A DNA stretch of 13,837 nucleotides from an uncultured Eubacterium sp. (GTDB lineage: Bacteria; Bacillota; Clostridia; Oscillospirales; Acutalibacteraceae), in NCBI GenBank assembly GCA_945980015.1, contig CAMFQI010000007.1, forward strand, positions 1-13,837. The letters run 5' to 3'. The position numbers were made by a program, and so were the translations under genes. Shown piece by piece: positions 1-7,623 of the stretch (its first letter is position 1; each line of letters starts with the position of its first letter). The notes below the pieces were generated by a model. That model was not told the origin of the DNA. It saw only the letters and a program-made list of their open reading frames with translations, and searched no databases.

Positions 1-593
1 TTGTTTCACTCGGCGACAGAGCAGTTTTTAAGAGAAGCTTTGTTTCGCTTTTAGGAACTCAGGTGTCCTCAGGATGCCTTGATAACAGAGCGGGAGTTTG
101 TGCGATTTTGAATACTCTTGACAGGCTTAAGAAGGTTGATGCAAAAATAACCGTTATGTTCTCCTCGCAGGAGGAGGTTGGAACAAGGGGTGCAAAAACA
201 GGTGCTTTCGGTGATATTTACGACGAAGCAATAGTTGTTGATGTGTCATTCGGTTATTCGCCTCTTTGCAAAAAATCAGATTGCGGTGAAATGGGCAAGG
301 GAGCAATGATTGGCATATCTCCGATTCTCGATAAAAACGCCGGCGTAAAAATGAAAAGCGTTGCTCAAAAAAGCAATATAGCTTATCAGCTTGAGGTTAT
401 GGGCGGAGGTCATACAGGAACAAACGCCGATGTAATAACCATAAGCCAAACAGGTATAAAGACCTCTCTGCTTTCTATTCCGCTTAAATATATGCACTCT
501 CCGGTGGAGGTTGTTGATGTTAAGGATATAGACTCAGTAAGCGACCTCATTGTCGGTTATATCAAGGAAAGTGTAGGTGATTGCAATGCTTAA
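1..593 (+). CDS. M42 family metallo-aminopeptidase, 5'-truncated by the window edge
   Basis: This is the C-terminal part of a cytosolic dinuclear-metal aminopeptidase of family M42 (TET/CelM/FrvX type), which trims N-terminal residues from peptides. The reading frame is open from base 3 to the TAA at 591-593, so the gene begins before the window. A GTG at 63 is an internal Val in the conserved VSSGCLDNRAG segment and not a start. Visible metal and catalytic residues are the bridging Asp of LDNRAG (codon 81-83), the Glu pair of SSQEEVGTRGA (codons 171-176), the Asp of VDVSFGYSP (240-242) and the His of KYMHSPVEVV (495-497). About 197 codons are present. The family is usually 330-360 residues long, so roughly 130-150 N-terminal residues, including the first His-x-Asp metal ligand, are missing from view. 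The 3' end overlaps the next M42 gene by 8 nt. The family call is firm; substrate preference cannot be read from the sequence. Confidence 0.93.
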   Translation, partial: VSLGDRAVFKRSFVSLLGTQVSSGCLDNRAGVCAILNTLDRLKKVDAKITVMFSSQEEVGTRGAKTGAFGDIYDEAIVVDVSFGYSPLCKKSDCGEMGKGAMIGISPILDKNAGVKMKSVAQKSNIAYQLEVMGGGHTGTNADVITISQTGIKTSLLSIPLKYMHSPVEVVDVKDIDSVSDLIVGYIKESVGDCNA

Positions 594-1593
594 AGCTCTG
601 TGTCAGCTGAATTCAACCTCGGGCGACGAAAACGCAGTACGTGATTTTATTATCAGTGAAATAAAGGATTACTGTAAATATGAGGTTGATAATTTAGGCT
701 CGGTAATCGCATATAAAAAGGGCAAAAAAACTCCTGAAAAAACTGTCAGCATAAACGCTCATATGGACGAGGTCGGCTTTATTGTTACAGGCATTACAGA
801 AGATGGCTATTTGCGTTTTTCAACTGTAGGCGGTATTGACAGCCGTGTTTGTCTTGATAGGCTTGTAACGGTCGGACGGAATAATGTAAGCGGCGTCATA
901 GCAGATAAGGCGTTTCATCTTTTAAGTGCCGACGAAAAAAGTAAATGCCCCGATTTTGACGGTCTTTTGATTGATATTGGAGCCGGCTCAAAGGAACAGG
1001 CTGAAAATGTTGTTAATGTCGGTGATTTTGTATATTTTGTAAGTGATTACGTTGAACTCGGTAACGGTTTCATAAAATCAAAGGCACTTGATGACCGTAT
1101 CGGTTGTATGCTTATGATAGAGCTTATTAAGTCCGATTTGGAGTACGATACCGTATTTTGCTTTAACGTTCAGGAAGAGGTTGGACTTCGTGGCTCAAAA
1201 TGTACCGCTCATAGAGTGAACGCCGATGTTGCCGTTGTATTGGAAGCGACTACTGCCGCAGATTTGTGCGGAGTTACAGGCTGTGACAGAGTTTGCGTTT
1301 TAGGTAACGGTCCTGTTGTATCCTTTATGGATAGGTCAACGATTTATGATAGAGGTCTTTTTGATTTGGCTTTCAGCGTTGCAAACGATAACGGCATACC
1401 TATTCAAACAAAAACCGCAGTTGCAGGCGGCAACGACGCAGGCGCAATTCAAACTGCGGGAAACGGCGCAAGGGTAATTGCAATATCCCTGCCTTGCCGC
1501 TATATCCACTCAGCAAACAGCGTTGTTAAAATGGAAGATATAGAGAATACAAGAAAATTGTTAAAGGAATTACTACCGAAATTATATGATTGA
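586..1593 (+). CDS. M42 family metallo-aminopeptidase (second, complete copy)
   Basis: A complete 335-residue M42 aminopeptidase, cytosolic and expected to form a large tetrahedral oligomer as its relatives do. The ligand set is complete: H59 and D61 in AHMDEVGF, bridging D169 in KALDDRIGC, the catalytic/metal pair E197-E198 in VQEEVGLRGS, E220 in VLEATTAAD, and H308 in CRYIHSANSVV. Where the upstream paralogue has Asp (VDVSFGYSP), this one has Glu (E220), a variation known within the family. I start it at ATG 586 because AGGTG (575-579) lies 6 nt upstream and the N-terminus then reads MLKALCQLNSTSGDE, as in relatives. A GTG at 577, with AAGGAAA at 564-570, is a possible alternative adding three residues. 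The gene overlaps the previous gene by 8 nt and the following acetyltransferase gene by 8 nt, so it is an internal operon member. Peptide specificity is unknown. Confidence 0.94.
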   Translation: MLKALCQLNSTSGDENAVRDFIISEIKDYCKYEVDNLGSVIAYKKGKKTPEKTVSINAHMDEVGFIVTGITEDGYLRFSTVGGIDSRVCLDRLVTVGRNNVSGVIADKAFHLLSADEKSKCPDFDGLLIDIGAGSKEQAENVVNVGDFVYFVSDYVELGNGFIKSKALDDRIGCMLMIELIKSDLEYDTVFCFNVQEEVGLRGSKCTAHRVNADVAVVLEATTAADLCGVTGCDRVCVLGNGPVVSFMDRSTIYDRGLFDLAFSVANDNGIPIQTKTAVAGGNDAGAIQTAGNGARVIAISLPCRYIHSANSVVKMEDIENTRKLLKELLPKLYD

Positions 1594-2305
1594 AATTATT
1601 GAAGGCTTTGACGAGCTAAAGGAATGGAACAAAAGGGATTTATATTCAATAAGGATATTTGCTCTACTTAAATCCTATGGAACCTCCTATAATTTTGCAA
1701 CATTTTACCGCCAAATCATTAACGGAAAAATTACCGCAATTATTTCAAGGCTCGATAATGACATAACTCTCGCTCTTGACGGTGACTTTGATAATGCCGA
1801 GCTTGTAAGATTTTTTTGTATAACAGGTCACGCTTCGATTTTATGCCCGAGTGAATTCCAATTCGGCGCAAAGTTCGACGAGGGCGCAATTATGCAAACG
1901 AATAAAAAAATGAATTTACCGACTGTCGAAGCGACTGTTGACGAATATCCGAAGCTTATGGATTTGTATAATTTTATTGACTACGAAAATCAGGACTTTA
2001 AGTCGTGGTATGTTGATATAGGCCACAGAGTAAGGCATAATACGGCAAAGGCGTATACACTCAATGTCGACGGTTATATTGTCTCAAGCGGAATACTGTC
2101 CTCGATTTATGACGATAAGGCGGTTTTGTCCGCAGTTCGCACACAGGATGAATTTCGCAATATGGGTTATGCAAGCTTCCTTGTGTCTTATATCTGTAAT
2201 GATGTCAAGGGCAGCGTCTATCTTATGAGAGAGTCGAATATGAACGAGAGCTTTTACAGTAGACTCGGCTTTGAAAATATCGGAATTTGGAGAATGTACA
2301 GATGA
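1586..2305 (+). CDS. GNAT-family N-acetyltransferase, divergent
   Basis: A 239-residue cytosolic protein whose C-terminal half (about 115-239) looks like a GCN5-related acetyltransferase, a group that moves acetyl from acetyl-CoA to an amine. The acetyl-CoA-binding motif A is visible as a beta-strand LSAVRTQDEFRNMGYASFLV (181-200); R191-N-M-G194-Y-A196 corresponds to the usual R/Q-x-x-G-x-G/A loop. It is followed by the typical closing segment ESFYSRLGFENIGIWRMY (221-238). The N-terminal half (1-110) is not a recognisable catalytic domain and may be a degenerate second GNAT fold, as in other two-part GNATs. The ATG at 1586 overlaps the preceding stop by 8 nt, and its nearest Shine-Dalgarno-like run (AAAGGAA, 1563-1569) is rather far away, so coupled translation is likely. 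The acceptor substrate cannot be predicted. Confidence 0.82.
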   Translation: MIEIIEGFDELKEWNKRDLYSIRIFALLKSYGTSYNFATFYRQIINGKITAIISRLDNDITLALDGDFDNAELVRFFCITGHASILCPSEFQFGAKFDEGAIMQTNKKMNLPTVEATVDEYPKLMDLYNFIDYENQDFKSWYVDIGHRVRHNTAKAYTLNVDGYIVSSGILSSIYDDKAVLSAVRTQDEFRNMGYASFLVSYICNDVKGSVYLMRESNMNESFYSRLGFENIGIWRMYR

Positions 2306-3573
2306 ATCCTTTTTTTGAAATTGATGAAAAAATTGAAGAGTATTCAAAAAACGCTATGCAAAAAATCAAGGGCGTCTTTGAGGATATTGACGATATAACG
2401 CAGTATAATCAGCTTAAGGTACAAAAGGCATTTATTGATAATTCAATCAGCGAAAGCCATTTTGTGTCTTCAACGGGATATGGCTACGGCGACAGAGGAC
2501 GTGAAACACTTGATAGGGTGTGGGCGCAGGTTTTCGGTGCTGAGGACGCACTTGTTCGTCATAACTTTACCTGCGGCACTCATACACTTGCTACTGCACT
2601 TTTCGGCGTTCTTCGTCCAAATGACAAAATGCTGTGCGTAACCGGAACACCGTATGATACTATTCATAACGTTATAGGTATTTCCGGTGAGGGTATGGGC
2701 TCTCTCAAGGATTTCGGCGTTTCTTATGATGAAATACCGCTTAAAGACGGCAAGCCCGATTTGTCCGCTATTGCTAACGCCGTTGATGAGAGTGTAACTA
2801 TGGTTTATATTCAACGAAGCAGAGGATATGATCTTCGTCCTTCGCTGACAGTTGAAGAAATAGGCGAAATAGTTAATGTTGTAAAACAAAAAAATCAAAA
2901 CACAATAGTGATGGTTGATAACTGCTACGGCGAATTTACCCAAAAAATCGAACCTACACAGGTCGGCGCAGATTTAATTGCAGGCTCGCTTATAAAAAAT
3001 GCAGGCGGCGGTATTGCGAGAACCGGCGGTTATATTGCCGGCAGAAGCGATTTGGTCGAAAAATGCGCATATCGTCTTACTACTCCCGGTCTCGGCAAGG
3101 AGGTCGGCTGTACTCTCGATATGAACAGAGAGTTATTTATGGGTCTTTTCTTTGCACCTCATATTGTCGGTGAAGCCCTCAAAAGCGCTGTTTACATATC
3201 GGCATTATTTTCCGATTTAGGCTACGATGTTACACCGAAGTATAATGAAAAAAGAGGCGATATTGTGCAATGCTTGGGACTTGAAAATGAGGAAAGCCTT
3301 GTTGCCTTTTGTCAGGGTATTCAAAGCGGAAGCCCTATTGATTCCTTTGTTTTGCCTGAGCCTTGGGATATGCCGGGCTATGACAGTAAGGTCGTTATGG
3401 CTGCAGGTGCCTTTACACTCGGCTCGTCTATTGAGCTTTCGGCAGACGCCCCGATAAGAGAACCGTTTTATGCCTGGATTCAAGGCGGACTTAATTTTCA
3501 CTCTGCAAAGATATGTGCAATGCTTGCCGCACAGTCAATGCTCAAAAAAGGATTGTTGAAGAATGGAAAATAA
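2302..3573 (+). CDS. ynbB: Methionine gamma-lyase family PLP enzyme (YnbB / 'aluminium resistance protein' family)
   Basis: A 423-residue fold-type I pyridoxal-phosphate enzyme of the YnbB family (COG4100), common in Firmicutes and annotated as 'methionine gamma-lyase family' or 'aluminium resistance protein'. Its true reaction is poorly established; cysteine or methionine C-S lyase chemistry is inferred from the fold. Visible features are the N-terminal substrate/PLP segment STGYGYGDRGRETLD (57-71), a cofactor-phosphate region around FTCGTHTLATALFG (89-102), the pyridine-N Asp D206 in MVDNCYGEF, and the Schiff-base Lys K232 in GSLIKNAGGG. Length is normal for the family (about 410-430). I start at ATG 2302 because GGAGA (2289-2293) lies 8 nt before it and this gives the ATGA overlap with the GNAT stop. 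The TTG at 2287 would begin just before this ribosome binding site and is unlikely. It overlaps the DUF2461 gene by 11 nt. Confidence 0.9.
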   Translation: MNPFFEIDEKIEEYSKNAMQKIKGVFEDIDDITQYNQLKVQKAFIDNSISESHFVSSTGYGYGDRGRETLDRVWAQVFGAEDALVRHNFTCGTHTLATALFGVLRPNDKMLCVTGTPYDTIHNVIGISGEGMGSLKDFGVSYDEIPLKDGKPDLSAIANAVDESVTMVYIQRSRGYDLRPSLTVEEIGEIVNVVKQKNQNTIVMVDNCYGEFTQKIEPTQVGADLIAGSLIKNAGGGIARTGGYIAGRSDLVEKCAYRLTTPGLGKEVGCTLDMNRELFMGLFFAPHIVGEALKSAVYISALFSDLGYDVTPKYNEKRGDIVQCLGLENEESLVAFCQGIQSGSPIDSFVLPEPWDMPGYDSKVVMAAGAFTLGSSIELSADAPIREPFYAWIQGGLNFHSAKICAMLAAQSMLKKGLLKNGK

Positions 3574-4273
3574 TTTTAAGGGTATTTCGCCCGAAAGCAT
3601 TGAGCTTTTGTGCATTAATCGTTTTAATGATTCAAAGCCGTTTTATGAGGAACATAAGGAAGAGCTAAAGCAAAATATTACAGTACCTCTTCGTCAAATG
3701 GTTATTGATATGTCGGAACTTATGCTTGATATTGACGAAGAAATGTATCTTGACCCTGTTCGAGTTGTATCACGTATTCACCGTGATACACGAGGCAACC
3801 GCTCAAAGATTAAGTACAGGGAAAATATGTGGGTGTTCTTCAGGAGATACAAAAAGAAATATCCGAGTGCACCGTTTTATTATTTTCAGTTTTTTCCAAA
3901 CAGCTTTGATTACGGACTTGTCTTTTGGACGTGGAAGGCTTCCGATTTTCGTGTTGTTCATAAGCTTATTATGGAAAATCAAGATGAATTCAGAGGCGCG
4001 TTGAAATCCTGCGAGCAGGCAGGACTTGTATTTGAGTGTCGTGATTACTACAAAAAAGAGCTTTATCCAAATGCACCCGACGATTTGAAGCCGTATCTTT
4101 TAGCAAAGAATTTCAGCTTTACCTACAGGGATTTTAATATTCTTAATATGAACACTCCCTCGCTTATTGATGAAATGCGACTTTGCTTCGATATAGCACG
4201 ACCTATGTACGATTTTATGCTCAAGGCTTACTGTATAATGCTTGATGAGGGAATGATAAAGCCGGAGGAATAA
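3563..4273 (+). CDS. DUF2461 domain-containing protein
   Basis: A 236-residue soluble protein of the DUF2461 family, whose function is not known. Family hallmarks are visible: NRFNDSKPFYEEHKEE near the N-terminus (19-34), SRIHRDTR (70-77), and YRENMWVFFRRYKKKYPSAPFYYFQF (85-110), followed by a conserved aromatic-rich core FDYGLVFWTWK (115-125). The length matches the family. No signal peptide or membrane segment is visible. The ATG at 3563 is preceded by AAAGGA (3547-3552) at 10 nt and lies inside the end of ynbB (11-nt overlap). The stop is only 2 nt before addB, and the addB ribosome binding site lies within its last codons. The position links it by transcription to addBA, but I see no sequence reason to assign it to DNA repair. 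Confidence 0.85.
   Translation: MENNFKGISPESIELLCINRFNDSKPFYEEHKEELKQNITVPLRQMVIDMSELMLDIDEEMYLDPVRVVSRIHRDTRGNRSKIKYRENMWVFFRRYKKKYPSAPFYYFQFFPNSFDYGLVFWTWKASDFRVVHKLIMENQDEFRGALKSCEQAGLVFECRDYYKKELYPNAPDDLKPYLLAKNFSFTYRDFNILNMNTPSLIDEMRLCFDIARPMYDFMLKAYCIMLDEGMIKPEE
4264..4269 (+). promoter_or_regulatory. Ribosome binding site of addB
   Basis: GGAGGA lies 6 nt before the addB ATG and inside the last codons of the DUF2461 gene. It is a near-perfect Shine-Dalgarno sequence and confirms ATG 4276 as the start. Confidence 0.85.
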
Positions 4274-4275
4274 TT

Positions 4276-7200
4276 ATGCTCAAGCTTGTATTAGGCAGAG
4301 CGGGAAGCGGCAAAACAGAATATGTGTTCTCGTCAATAAAAAAGCTTGTTGAACAGGGTGAGGATAATATACTTCTTCTCACACCCGAGCAATTTTCGTT
4401 TGTCAGCGAGCAGAGACTTCTTCGTGATTTAGGCGAGAGCAAAATAAACTGCGTCCAAAATATGTCGTTTTCCGGACTGTCAAAGGAAATTTATAATATT
4501 TACGGAAAAAATCCCTTACCTATTTTGTCTAAGGGTTCAAAGGCTGTCGTATTTAAGGCGGCCTGTTTGCTTTGCCGTGATGAATTAGATGTTTTTCAAA
4601 AAAATATCGACAATATAGCATTTATCAATTCCGCTATAGAAATTTATGACGAGCTGAAAACCTGCCGAGTAAGTCAAGGTGATATTCAAAGAGCAATTGA
4701 AAATGTTAATAAGCCGCTTCTTTCTCAAAAGCTTTGCGATATTTCAAAAATAATTAATTCCTATGATAATCTAATTAAGGACAAATATTTGGACAGCGCC
4801 TGTGAGCTTACAAGCCTGTATGAAAAAATAAAGGACCTTGATTATTTTGTCGGCAAAACTGTGTTTATTGACGGATTTGCAGGCTTTGCGGCTCAGGAAT
4901 ATAAGATTTTGGAGGTTGTTTTGAAGCAGGCAAAGAGCGTTACTGTTACTTTTTGCTCCGACTCCTTCAACAACTCCGATAAATATGATTTGTTTTCCTA
5001 TGTTAACTCAAACATCAGGATTTTATATGATGTTGCATCAAAACTCGGTGTTAGCGTTGAGCAACCGCTAATGCTGACTAATCAGCCTCGATTTAATAAC
5101 GACGAAATGCGTTATGTTGAAAAGTATTCATTTTCCGATATTAAGAAGCAATTCAGCGATTGCAAAAATGTACATATCTATTCGTCAAAGGGTATTGTTG
5201 ATGAGTGCAATTATGTTGCACGTAATATCTCAAAGCTTTTAAGACAAGGTATAAAGGCAGGCGAAATTGCCGTTATTTGCAGGGATATGGAAAAGTATCG
5301 CAATGAGCTTTCATTCGCTTTTTCAAAGTATAATATTCCGTATTTTAATGACGAACGTCAAAATGTGAGCTGTCAGGTGCTTATTCGATTTGTGTCCTTT
5401 TTGCTTCGCATAGTTCAGTATTCATACAGAAGCGACGATATCTTTTCTCTGCTGAAATTAGGTCTTACCTCTCTCGACAGTCAGACTGTTGCAGGGCTTG
5501 AAAATTACGCTTTTATGTGGAACATTAACGGTTCAAAATGGAAAAATGCTTTTACACAGTCTCCCTACGGGCTTTCTCCGAGAAATAACGAAAAAGAAGC
5601 AGAGCTTCTCTTGGAGCTAAATAAAGGCAGGGAGTATGTAGTAAACATTATTGAAAAATTCAAATTGAAATGCAAAAACGCAACTGCAAAGGATATTTCT
5701 GCCGCAATTTATTATTGCCTTTTGGATTTTGAAGCGGACAAGGGTATAAAGCACCTTGCAGTATCTCTTGATAAGGCGGGAAAAACCGCACTTGCCGAGC
5801 AGCAGGGAAGAATTTGGGATTTGCTTATGGAAATTTTGAATTCTCTTGCAACAGTATGCGGTGATGAAAAAATATCCGTAAAGGAATATTCAAAGCTTTT
5901 CAGACTGATGATTGCAAACGAGGATTTGGGCACATTACCGTCGGGTCTTGATAATGTTCAACTTGGAAGTGCGGATAGAATAAGATGTGATAAGCCCTAT
6001 GCTACGTTTGTTGTCGGTGCCAATGAGGGTGAATTTCCGAGTAATGTTTTGTCAGGCGGTCTTTTGAGCGACTCCGACAGAACACTGCTTGTTAACAATG
6101 ACTTTAAGCTTTTTGCCTGCGGAGAAATTCTTAATTCACAGGAAAAATATTATGCCTATATGGCTCTTTCAAGCCCTTCCGATATGCTTTTTGTTTCGTT
6201 TAGAAATTCAGCCGAGGACAATCCTGCAAGTGAAATTGTATCTTCCCTTGAAGCAATATTCTCAAAGGAAATTGTTACGTTTCCTGACAATCGTATTAAC
6301 GTTGATATTCTCGAAAGTACGGACAATGCCTTTGAAATTCTGTCGTCTGATTTTGAAAATGACGCAGATGAATACATAGTTGCATTAAAGCAATATTTCA
6401 GCGAGAAATCAGAATATAAAAACCGACTTGAAGCGGTTGAAAGACTTGTTAAAAACGAGCCCGCAGTTATTAAAAATCAAGAGCTTTCACGCCGACTTTT
6501 CGGTAAGGATATGTACCTTAGCGCATCTCGTATTGAGGACTATTATAACTGTGCCTTCAGGTATTTTTGCAAATTCGGACTTAACGCTAAAAAACGTACG
6601 AAGGCAGAGCTTGACCCTATGCAGACGGGTACGGTTATTCATTATGTTTTGGAAAACATAATTAAAGACTGCGGCTCCGAGTCCATATCAAATATGAACA
6701 AAGCTCAGATTTGCGTGCTTGTGAATAAGTATCTTAATGAGTATCTTCAAAATGAGCTGGGAAACACCGATATGCTCAACGAAAGATTTAAGTATCAGCT
6801 TTTGCGCCTTTCAAAAATGCTTTATTGTGTTGTTCAAAGATTGAGCGAAGAATTTAGGGTAAGCGAATTTGTTCCTGTGGCTTTTGAGCTTACTATAGGA
6901 AACGGAGAAAACGGCGAAAGCGTAAAATCGAAAATTCTTGATTTGCCAAACGGAACACTTCAGCTTAAAGGCGCAATAGACAGAGTAGACGTTTTTGAAA
7001 ATAACGGCGTAAAATATGTAAGAGTTGTCGACTATAAAAGCGGAACAAAGGAGTTCAATCTTTCCGACATTCTTTACGGCTTGAATCTTCAAATGTTCGT
7101 ATATCTTTTCACCTTGTGTGAAAGCGACAACGAACTGTCCGGTATTGCTTCTGGCGTACTTTATATGCACAGTGCAAGGAGCGTCTACAATATGAGCCGC

Positions 7201-7623
7201 AACACAAGTGACGATGAAATCCAAAAGCAAGACAGAAAAGAGTTCAAAATGAAGGGCGTTGTGCTTAATGACAGTGAGCATGAAATTGCACAATATATGG
7301 AAAAGGATTTGCAGGAGGTCTTCATTCCCGTTAAGAAAAAGAAGGACGATACGCTGAGCGGAAATATCGTTACATATGAGGACTTAGGAAGAATTTCTAG
7401 AAAAATAAACGACCTTATTTATAATATGGGTTGTGCGCTTCATAACGGCTTTATTATGCAAAATCCGATTAATGCAAAAAATCATGACAAAACCTGCGAA
7501 TACTGTGATTATACTGATGTTTGTATGAATCGAAGAGAAATTGAACTGTCGCAGGCACAGGATTATTCATTTGATGAGGTTTTATCAAAATTAAAGGAGG
7601 ATGAAGATGCCAAAGTGGACTGA
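4276..7623 (+). CDS. addB: AddB, helicase-nuclease subunit B of the AddAB double-strand-break repair complex
   Basis: A 1115-residue AddB (RexB-like) subunit. With AddA it forms the cytosolic helicase-nuclease that resects double-strand DNA ends and prepares 3' tails for RecA; in the family AddB cuts the 5'-ended strand and provides the Chi-recognition part. The N-terminus has an intact Walker A, LGRAGSGKTEY (about 6-16, K13-T14). The C-terminal RecB-type nuclease domain shows H789 (TGTVIHYVLE), D902 (KGAIDRVD) and the D919-Y920-K921 motif (VVDYKSG). Four cysteines typical of the Fe-S staple are present: C759 (YYNCAFRYF) and C1074, C1077, C1083 (C-x2-C-x5-C, TCEYCDYTDVC). Size is slightly below the 1166 residues of Bacillus subtilis AddB, with no sign of truncation. 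It overlaps addA by 17 nt, which carries the addA ribosome binding site, so expression of the two subunits is likely coupled. Confidence 0.96.
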   Translation: MLKLVLGRAGSGKTEYVFSSIKKLVEQGEDNILLLTPEQFSFVSEQRLLRDLGESKINCVQNMSFSGLSKEIYNIYGKNPLPILSKGSKAVVFKAACLLCRDELDVFQKNIDNIAFINSAIEIYDELKTCRVSQGDIQRAIENVNKPLLSQKLCDISKIINSYDNLIKDKYLDSACELTSLYEKIKDLDYFVGKTVFIDGFAGFAAQEYKILEVVLKQAKSVTVTFCSDSFNNSDKYDLFSYVNSNIRILYDVASKLGVSVEQPLMLTNQPRFNNDEMRYVEKYSFSDIKKQFSDCKNVHIYSSKGIVDECNYVARNISKLLRQGIKAGEIAVICRDMEKYRNELSFAFSKYNIPYFNDERQNVSCQVLIRFVSFLLRIVQYSYRSDDIFSLLKLGLTSLDSQTVAGLENYAFMWNINGSKWKNAFTQSPYGLSPRNNEKEAELLLELNKGREYVVNIIEKFKLKCKNATAKDISAAIYYCLLDFEADKGIKHLAVSLDKAGKTALAEQQGRIWDLLMEILNSLATVCGDEKISVKEYSKLFRLMIANEDLGTLPSGLDNVQLGSADRIRCDKPYATFVVGANEGEFPSNVLSGGLLSDSDRTLLVNNDFKLFACGEILNSQEKYYAYMALSSPSDMLFVSFRNSAEDNPASEIVSSLEAIFSKEIVTFPDNRINVDILESTDNAFEILSSDFENDADEYIVALKQYFSEKSEYKNRLEAVERLVKNEPAVIKNQELSRRLFGKDMYLSASRIEDYYNCAFRYFCKFGLNAKKRTKAELDPMQTGTVIHYVLENIIKDCGSESISNMNKAQICVLVNKYLNEYLQNELGNTDMLNERFKYQLLRLSKMLYCVVQRLSEEFRVSEFVPVAFELTIGNGENGESVKSKILDLPNGTLQLKGAIDRVDVFENNGVKYVRVVDYKSGTKEFNLSDILYGLNLQMFVYLFTLCESDNELSGIASGVLYMHSARSVYNMSRNTSDDEIQKQDRKEFKMKGVVLNDSEHEIAQYMEKDLQEVFIPVKKKKDDTLSGNIVTYEDLGRISRKINDLIYNMGCALHNGFIMQNPINAKNHDKTCEYCDYTDVCMNRREIELSQAQDYSFDEVLSKLKEDEDAKVD
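7593..7600 (+). promoter_or_regulatory. Ribosome binding site that fixes the addA start
   Basis: AAAGGAGG is a full-strength Shine-Dalgarno located inside the last codons of addB. It directly abuts an ATG at 7601 (no spacer) but sits 6 nt before a second ATG at 7607, so 7607 is the functional start. Confidence 0.85.

Noticed and set aside
2287..2301. TTG at 2287 as the start of the PLP enzyme
   Set aside because: It overlaps the GGAGA element that properly serves ATG 2302, and the latter also forms a typical ATGA overlap.
2084..2943. Antisense reading frames opposite the GNAT and PLP genes
   Set aside because: They lie wholly opposite strongly supported genes, have no ribosome binding sites or recognisable domains, and reflect the codon bias of the true strand.
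7601..7606. ATG at 7601 as the addA start
   Set aside because: It directly abuts the AAAGGAGG ribosome binding site, leaving no spacer; ATG 7607 has a 6-nt spacer and gives the usual AddA N-terminus.
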